Below, in pieces: positions 7,533-12,483 of a DNA stretch of 12,483 nt. How positions within the stretch are numbered: position 1 is the first letter of the stretch; each line of letters opens with the position of its first letter. Made by a program: the position numbers and the translations under genes. The stretch comes from Alphaproteobacteria bacterium (lineage in GTDB: Bacteria; Pseudomonadota; Alphaproteobacteria; UBA7887): NCBI GenBank assembly GCA_028289725.1, contig JANQOH010000086.1, positions 1 to 12,483 on the forward strand. Reading direction: 5' to 3'. The notes beneath the pieces were generated by a model. That model saw nothing but the letters and a program-made list of their open reading frames with translations, ran no database searches and was not told where the DNA came from.

Positions 7533-7554
7533 CGGCCGCCACTCCGATCCGGAT

Positions 7555-7580
7555 GAGATATTTTAAGTGTAAAATATCTC
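7555..7580. promoter_or_regulatory. Perfect AT-rich palindrome, probable operator of the catabolic operon
   Basis: GAGATATTTTA - AGTG - TAAAATATCTC is a perfect inverted repeat with 11-bp arms and a 4-bp loop, strikingly AT-rich within GC-rich DNA. It sits 22 bp before the ATG of the nicX-like gene, where a dimeric regulator (MarR, GntR, TetR or similar) would block or control transcription. It could instead form a hairpin in the 5' leader. No T-run follows it on the minus strand, so a rho-independent terminator for the upstream pump operon is less likely. I see no convincing -35/-10 pair around it. No regulator gene lies within the window. A weaker imperfect stem at 7609-7627 lies between it and the pump stop codon. 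Confidence 0.7.
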
Positions 7581-7633
7581 GGTGGCGCCGCAAACCCTCA
7601 GAGGCGGGCCGACCGGTTTTCGGTTGGTGCGGC

Positions 7634-10600
7634 CTATTCGGCTGGCGCCGCTGGCGCGTCGGGGACGCCTGACGTCTGTTCCTTTTCGCGGTCGATATGC
7701 TCGGATTCCAGCGTCCGCAGCCGTTCCGCGACATGGCTCGACGGCTTGGTGAAGCGCGCCAGCAGCAAATATAGAACCGGCACGACGAACAGGCTCAACA
7801 CAGTCGAGAAGCTCACGCCACCAATGATCACCCAGCCGATCGAGGCGCGGCTTTCCGCGCCGGCGCCGGTCGCCAGGGCCAGCGGGATTGCACCGCACAC
7901 GGTCGCGATGGTGGTCATTAGGATCGGGCGGAAACGGGCGGCCGAAGACCGCATGACAGCCTCACGCACTTCAAGGCCCTGTTCACGCAATTGATTGGCA
8001 AATTCGACAATCAAAATCGCGTTCTTCGCCACAAGTCCGATCAGCATCACCATCCCGATCTGACTGTAGACGTTCAGCGTGATGCCGGTCAGCAAGAGTG
8101 TCCCGAGCGCGCCGGTCACCGCGAGTGGCACCGACAGCAAAATAATCAGCGGGTGGATGAAGCTCTCGAACTGGGCGCCGAGCACCAGATAGATGATGAC
8201 CACGGCAAGAACAAAGGTGAGCAACAGCGAGCTTGAGGAGTCGCGGAACTCGCGCGATTGACCGCCATAGGATATGCGCGCTTCGGCGGGTAGCCGATCC
8301 CGCGCCAGCTGATCGAAATAATTCAGCGCCTCACCGAGCGTGTAGCCGGGCGCGAGCGACGCCGAAATCGTCACGGCACGCATCCGATCCACACGGTTAA
8401 GTTCCTTCGGACCGGCGGCCTCGAACAGCGAAACCAGATTGCTCAGCGGGATCAGCTCCCCGGTGCCTTCGGAACGCACATAGATGTTGGTTAAGTCGTT
8501 GGGCGTGACACGGTCGCTGTCTTGAGCCTGTACCACGACGTTGTATTGCACGCCGCGGTCGTTGTAAGTGCCGATAAAGCGCGAACCGAGCATGGCTTCG
8601 AGCGTGCGGCCAATCGCTTGGACCGATACGCCGAGATCGGCCGCGCGGTTGCGATGGATCTCGACTTTCAGCTCGGGCTTGGTTTCCTTGAAGTCGCTTT
8701 GCGGGCTGAGTAATTGCGGGTTTTCTGCCGCGCCTTCCAGGATGATCTGGCCCCAATCGCGCAGCGTGTCGTAGCTCGGCCCGCCAATCACGAATTGAAC
8801 CGGTGTTTTCCGGCCGGGCTGGTTCAAGCTTGGCGGATTGATGGCGAATACCATGGCGCCCGGTATGCCGAGCAATTGCGGGAACATTTCGCCGACAATG
8901 GCCTGCTGTTTCCGGCTGCGTTCCTCCCACGGCTTTAGCACCACGAAGGCGATGGCGAAGTTGACCGGGCTGGGCCGGCTGAGACCGGGCGCGACCACGC
9001 CGAACACGGTCTCGACCTCCTCGCTGTCGACCAAAGGCTGGAGCTTCTGCTCCGCTTCCTCCAGATAGGCGCGGGTGTAATCAATCGTGGCGCCTTCCGG
9101 CGCGTTGAGCACGACAAGGAACACGCCGCGGTCCTCCGTCGGCGCGAACTCTTGGTTGATATTGTCGTAAAGCAACCAGGCGAGGAACGAGATGCCGACG
9201 CCAATGCCAATCATGATCACCGGCAAGGCGAGGGCGGCCCGGAGCAGCGCGCGGTAGCCATTGTTCAGTGCGTTAAAGAAAACCTCGGTGACCTTGTAGA
9301 ACAGGCTTTCGTTTTCCTTGGACACCAAAAGTTTCGAGCACATCATTGGTGTCAGGGTGAGCGCGACGACGCCCGAAAACGCGACGGCGGCCGCGACCGT
9401 CACGCCAAACTCGCTGAACAACCGTCCAGTATTACCCGTCATCAGGGAGATCGGCACGAACACGGCGATCAAGGCCAGCGTGGTCGCGATGATCGCGAAG
9501 CCGATTTGGCGGGCGCCGCGATAGCTCGCAAGGAGGACGGGCTCGCCTTGCTCGATACGCCGGTGAATGTTTTCCAACACCACGATGGCGTCGTCGACCA
9601 CCAGGCCGACCGCTAACACATAGGCGAGCAACGTCAGCACATTGATCGAATAGCCGAGCGCCGCAAGGACCATGAAGGATGCGGCGAGCGATACCGGGAT
9701 GGCGACCGCGGGAATAATGGTCGCGCGCAGGCTGCGCAGGAAAAAGAAGATCACGCCGACGACCAGCACGAGCGCGATGAATAACGCGTGGAACACGCCG
9801 TAGATCGAAGCGTCAACGAAGCGCGACTTGTCGTACGCCACCCACATCTTGACCTGACGCGCCAGACTGGGGCGGATCTTCTCCATCTCGGCGGCAATGC
9901 CTTCGGCGATCGCCAGTTCGTTCGCTTTTGACTGTTTGACGACGCCAAGGCCGATGGCGGCTTCGCCGTTCGCGCGGACTTCGTAGCGTAGCTCCTCGGT
10001 CCCAAGTTCGACCTCGGCGATTTCGCCAAGGCGGACCAGGTAACCGTCCTTTTCCTTGATCACGACGGCACGGAATTGATCCGGCGTCACGAGCGATGAC
10101 TCGGTGCGCACCGTGAATTCGCGTTGCGTCGACTCAATTCGGCCGGACGGCAACTCGACATTCTGGGCATTCAGCGCGTTTTCGATGTCCTGGACCGTGA
10201 TGCCGCGCGCGGCCATCGACCGTCGGTCGAGCCAAATGCGCATGGCCGGCCGCCGTTCGCCGCCGATCATGACCGACGCCACGCCCTCGACCACGGACAG
10301 GCGGTCGACCAGGAACCGATCGGCGTAATCGCTGAGCTGAATCGCGTCCCATTCGGGGCTGGTGAGGGCGATCCACATCATCGGGGACGCGTCGGCCTCA
10401 ACCTTGGACACGATCGGCGTCTCGACATCGAGCGGCAAATTGCCGATGACGCGGGCCACCTTGTCGCGGACATCATTCGCGGCCGCGTCGACATCCCGCG
10501 TCAGCACAAACTCGATGTCGATCTGCGAACGTTCTTCGCGCGACTTCGAGGTGATGGACTTGATGCCCTCGATGCCCGCCACCGCTTCCTCAAGGACTTG

Positions 10601-10792
10601 CGTGACTTGGCTCTCGATGATCTGCGCGGACGCGCCCTTGTACAGGGTCACGATCGAAACGGTTGGTGGATCAATGTCAGGATATTCACGGATCGCCAGC
10701 CTCTCGAACGCGAACAGGCCGAAGATCACCAGAACCAGGCTCACCACCGTGGCGAAGACCGGCCGTTTGATCGATACGTCGGAGAGAACCAT
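7634..10792 (-). CDS. RND-family (HAE1/AcrB-type) multidrug efflux transporter
   Basis: This complete 1052-residue inner-membrane pump exports hydrophobic or amphiphilic compounds from the periplasm using the proton gradient. It starts with SDVSIKRPVFATVVSLVLVI (first transmembrane helix), has the TM4 relay pair D400-D401 in VGLVVDDAIVVLENIH, the lysine K923 in IGLVAKNAILIVEFANQ (TM10), and the usual two large periplasmic loops between TM1-TM2 and TM7-TM8. Proton-relay residues are therefore intact. The acidic C-terminal tail (from about residue 1010) is variable in the family. GGAGG lies 8 bp before the ATG, and the adaptor gene ends 25 bp upstream. No outer-membrane TolC-like gene is present in the window. 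Substrates cannot be predicted; adjacency to a catabolic operon allows a role in solvent or aromatic tolerance. Confidence 0.96.
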   Translation of the reverse strand: MVLSDVSIKRPVFATVVSLVLVIFGLFAFERLAIREYPDIDPPTVSIVTLYKGASAQIIESQVTQVLEEAVAGIEGIKSITSKSREERSQIDIEFVLTRDVDAAANDVRDKVARVIGNLPLDVETPIVSKVEADASPMMWIALTSPEWDAIQLSDYADRFLVDRLSVVEGVASVMIGGERRPAMRIWLDRRSMAARGITVQDIENALNAQNVELPSGRIESTQREFTVRTESSLVTPDQFRAVVIKEKDGYLVRLGEIAEVELGTEELRYEVRANGEAAIGLGVVKQSKANELAIAEGIAAEMEKIRPSLARQVKMWVAYDKSRFVDASIYGVFHALFIALVLVVGVIFFFLRSLRATIIPAVAIPVSLAASFMVLAALGYSINVLTLLAYVLAVGLVVDDAIVVLENIHRRIEQGEPVLLASYRGARQIGFAIIATTLALIAVFVPISLMTGNTGRLFSEFGVTVAAAVAFSGVVALTLTPMMCSKLLVSKENESLFYKVTEVFFNALNNGYRALLRAALALPVIMIGIGVGISFLAWLLYDNINQEFAPTEDRGVFLVVLNAPEGATIDYTRAYLEEAEQKLQPLVDSEEVETVFGVVAPGLSRPSPVNFAIAFVVLKPWEERSRKQQAIVGEMFPQLLGIPGAMVFAINPPSLNQPGRKTPVQFVIGGPSYDTLRDWGQIILEGAAENPQLLSPQSDFKETKPELKVEIHRNRAADLGVSVQAIGRTLEAMLGSRFIGTYNDRGVQYNVVVQAQDSDRVTPNDLTNIYVRSEGTGELIPLSNLVSLFEAAGPKELNRVDRMRAVTISASLAPGYTLGEALNYFDQLARDRLPAEARISYGGQSREFRDSSSSLLLTFVLAVVIIYLVLGAQFESFIHPLIILLSVPLAVTGALGTLLLTGITLNVYSQIGMVMLIGLVAKNAILIVEFANQLREQGLEVREAVMRSSAARFRPILMTTIATVCGAIPLALATGAGAESRASIGWVIIGGVSFSTVLSLFVVPVLYLLLARFTKPSSHVAERLRTLESEHIDREKEQTSGVPDAPAAPAE

Positions 10793-10817
10793 CGCTTACG
10801 CCTCCAGGCGCCGCGTC

Positions 10818-11990
10818 TTATTCGGTGGTGGCCGCGGCCTGTTCAGTGCCCTCGGTCTGGCGCACCGCCACCTTCGCACCATCTCGTACTTTTTGGACAC
10901 CGCCCACAATCACGTGCTCGCCGGCGCTGACGCCTTCGAGAACTTCGACTTCACCGGGCAGCCGTTGTCCAAGGGCGACCGGACTTTGGCGAACCGCGCC
11001 GTCTTGAACCACGAAGACATACCGCTCGGTGCCGTTCGACACGACGGCCTCTTCCGGAATCAAAACCGCGCTGTGGCGTGTCGCGACGCCGAGTTCGACC
11101 AGCAAGAACATGCCGGGTTTGAGCGCCTCGTCGGGATTGTCGATCATGGCGCGAACCGTGACCGCGCGCGTCACCGGATCGACCCGGCTGTCGATGGATT
11201 GCACGATGCCGAAGAAGATTCGTCCGGGATAGGCTTCAGTCGTGGACGTAATTTCCTGCCCGACTTTGAGCTGCGACAAGCTGCGCTCTGGCACCTGAAA
11301 ATCCAATTTTATCAGGGTAATGTCGTCCAATGTTACGATCGGATCACCAGGTTCGATCAGGCGTCCCGCGCTCACGTCACGGATGCCAAGCCGGCCAGCA
11401 AACGGCGCCACGACTTGTCGCTTCGCCAACTGGGCGCGAATGGCCGCAAGTTCAGCTTGCGCCGATTTCACCGCTGCTTGAGCGGCTTTGAGATTGGCCG
11501 CAAGCTCGTCGTACCGGGAGGCCGGAACGTTTTGCGTCTCAAGCAGGCGCTTTGCGCGCTCGAACAGTTGCCGTGCATTTTCCAGCTCGGCCTTACGGAC
11601 TTCGATTTCGGCGCGCCGAACCGAGACTTGGGCTTCCAAAATGCTGCTGTCGAAGCTGACCAGAACCGCGCCTTTTTCCACCACTTCGCCTTCGTCAAAA
11701 TGGATTTCTTCGACAAGGCCCATGACGTCCGACATAACAGTCACCGCCTCGTTGGCGCGCGCATTGCCGATCGCCTCTAGGCTAATGACAACCGAACCTT
11801 CGCGCGCGACGGCCACGTCAACCGGCGTCGGAGGGGGTTCGGCTCCGGTGCTCTGCTCCCCGCCGCCATTTCCGAAAAACGGCAATGAATCCGGGTTTTG
11901 CCACGCCCAATAGGCGCCGCCGCCGAGCACAACGACGACGACGATTTGGGTCGCATATGACGCGAGCTTCTTAATCACCCTGGGCTCCAT
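10818..11990 (-). CDS. RND efflux periplasmic adaptor subunit (membrane fusion protein)
   Basis: The 390-residue adaptor links the inner-membrane pump to an outer-membrane channel. An N-terminal anchor helix (about residues 12-30, TQIVVVVVLGGGAYWAW) is followed by a proline-rich linker (EPPPTPVDVAV). Then come the first half of the lipoyl domain (GLVEEIHFDEGEVVEKGAVL), a coiled-coil hairpin (about 118-205, rich in A, E, K, R and Q), the second lipoyl half (VVAPFAGRLGIRDVSAGRLI) and the beta-barrel. No lipobox cysteine is visible, so anchoring is by the helix rather than a lipid. GAGG lies 5 bp before the ATG at 11990. It is the first gene of the pump operon, transcribed from the divergent intergenic region. 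Confidence 0.94.
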   Translation of the reverse strand: MEPRVIKKLASYATQIVVVVVLGGGAYWAWQNPDSLPFFGNGGGEQSTGAEPPPTPVDVAVAREGSVVISLEAIGNARANEAVTVMSDVMGLVEEIHFDEGEVVEKGAVLVSFDSSILEAQVSVRRAEIEVRKAELENARQLFERAKRLLETQNVPASRYDELAANLKAAQAAVKSAQAELAAIRAQLAKRQVVAPFAGRLGIRDVSAGRLIEPGDPIVTLDDITLIKLDFQVPERSLSQLKVGQEITSTTEAYPGRIFFGIVQSIDSRVDPVTRAVTVRAMIDNPDEALKPGMFLLVELGVATRHSAVLIPEEAVVSNGTERYVFVVQDGAVRQSPVALGQRLPGEVEVLEGVSAGEHVIVGGVQKVRDGAKVAVRQTEGTEQAAATTE

Positions 11991-12214
11991 ATTTGCCTCA
12001 CAAGGCGCGGATTATTCTTATAAAATCGCATTTAACAAGCATCGTTCATGCAGCCTTGAGGCGCGCGTCGCGCGGGTCCGATTGAACTGATAGTGTAACG
12101 AACGCCGCCGGAATTGGCTTTCCGTGCGGTTTGCGTCGGCGTCCGCTGGGGATTTCGACCCGGTGCCGGCTCTCTTGATGGACGGTTTTCGCGCGGATGG
12201 GGGCATCACCATCG
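11991..12214. other. Divergent intergenic region between the efflux operon and the HDAC-like gene
   Basis: About 224 bp without a convincing gene. An AT-rich stretch (about 12011-12037) next to the adaptor start probably holds its promoter. The rest is GC-rich, with a short GC self-complementary run near 12061-12074. Small open frames on the minus strand here (12018-12212 and 12046-12255) have arginine-rich, unstructured translations and no ribosome binding site I can support, so I treat them as chance. No regulator gene or clear operator is visible. Confidence 0.6.
12011..12038 (-). promoter_or_regulatory. Putative sigma70-type promoter of the efflux operon
   Basis: On the minus strand, TTGTTA (12033-12038) and AATAAT (12011-12016) are separated by 16 bp and lie about 20 bp before the adaptor ATG. 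The surrounding AT-richness stands out from the GC-rich background. The match to consensus is moderate and the short leader is a little unusual, so this is a tentative call. Confidence 0.35.
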
Positions 12215-12483
12215 ATGCTGATCTTTTCGGATAACGCTTTCTTGGCCCACGACACCGGCCCCGGTCATCCGGAGCGGGCCGATCGGCTGCGGGCGGTTAT
12301 GGCGGCGCTCAAGGCACCGGAGTTCAGCGCCCTGCGATTTGCCGAGCCAGGTGATGCCACGAAGGAACAGATCGCACGGGTCCACCATCCGGACTATGTC
12401 GAGTACGTCTTGGCCGCCAAGACCCGGACCTGTTCGAATGGCGGCATCCCGATGGCGGCTGCGTGGCCAATCCGCGTTACCTG
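12215..12483 (+). CDS. Histone deacetylase-like (class II, acetoin-utilisation type) amidohydrolase, N-terminal part
   Basis: The first ~66 codons match the start of bacterial HDAC-like zinc amidohydrolases, which deacetylate acetyl-lysine, acetylpolyamines or similar amides. LIFSDNAFLAHDTGPGHPER is followed by a helix (ADRLRAVMAAL) and RVHHPDYVEYVLAA. The gene is cut by the right edge, so the zinc site is not seen. I chose the ATG at 12215 because the family begins just before the LIFSD strand; an in-frame ATG at 12197 would add six residues. After about 12418 the frame still lacks stops, but its translation no longer looks like the family: the expected DT-x-x-SPGS segment is missing. The gene may carry a frameshift or rearrangement near the edge. 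It is transcribed divergently from the efflux operon. Confidence 0.75.
   Translation, partial: MLIFSDNAFLAHDTGPGHPERADRLRAVMAALKAPEFSALRFAEPGDATKEQIARVHHPDYVEYVLAAKTRTCSNGGIPMAAAWPIRVT

Noticed and set aside
7609..7627. Imperfect hairpin after the RND stop as a terminator
   Set aside because: The 7-bp arms have a mismatch on the transcribed strand and no T-run follows, so I do not call a terminator.
10124..10930. A 268-codon plus-strand open frame opposite the RND pump
   Set aside because: Antisense to a complete AcrB-type pump; its Arg, Asp and His rich text is typical of shadow frames.
10362..11780. A 472-codon open frame on the plus strand opposite the efflux genes
   Set aside because: It lies fully antisense to the adaptor and the N-terminal part of the pump, both clear family members. 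The translation has no recognisable domain and looks like a GC-rich shadow frame.
12061..12074. GC self-complementary run in the divergent intergenic region
   Set aside because: Alternating CG sequence folds on itself by composition alone; too simple to call an operator.
1..12483. CRISPR arrays, tRNAs, rRNAs, insertion sequences or prophage genes
   Set aside because: None seen: no regularly spaced direct repeats, no cloverleaf-like segments recognised by eye, and no transposase or integrase protein in any frame.

Overview
The window is GC-rich DNA with tightly packed genes. It looks like an alphaproteobacterium, probably a Rhodospirillales-type or marine environmental lineage. That placement is an inference from base composition, the TRAP transporter and overall protein style; no rRNA or other phylogenetic marker is present. 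Ten of the eleven genes lie on the minus strand, so the layout is best read from right to left.

Right end (about 10.8-12.5 kb): a divergent intergenic region separates a plus-strand gene, the start of a class II histone-deacetylase-like amidohydrolase cut by the window edge, from a minus-strand efflux operon. The efflux operon is a periplasmic adaptor followed 25 bp later by a complete RND inner-membrane pump of the HAE1/AcrB type with its proton-relay residues intact.

Centre and left (1-7.53 kb): after a 97-bp gap holding a perfect AT-rich palindrome (11-bp arms, 4-bp loop) comes a compact eight-gene run with overlaps or very short gaps. The order is a NicX-family non-haem-iron ring-cleavage dioxygenase, an alpha/beta hydrolase (NicD- or PcaD-like), an acyl-CoA-dehydrogenase-fold flavoprotein, an AMP-forming acyl-CoA ligase, a double-[4Fe-4S] protein resembling the catalytic core of reductive dehalogenases, and a DctP-DctQ-DctM TRAP transporter whose DctM runs off the left edge.

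This reads as a catabolic operon: a TRAP uptake system for an organic acid, CoA activation, flavin and Fe-S redox steps, then ring opening and hydrolysis. The NicX plus hydrolase pair matches the ring-opening and deformylation steps of 2,5-dihydroxypyridine breakdown in aerobic nicotinate or picolinate catabolism. The CoA ligase, the flavoprotein and the RdhA-like protein are not part of the textbook pathway, and the maleamate amidase and maleate isomerase are absent from this window. The most interesting possibility is therefore an uncharacterised route for a (possibly halogenated) N-heteroaromatic or related acid. The flavoprotein lacks a glutamate at both usual catalytic positions of its family, which strengthens the case for non-standard chemistry.
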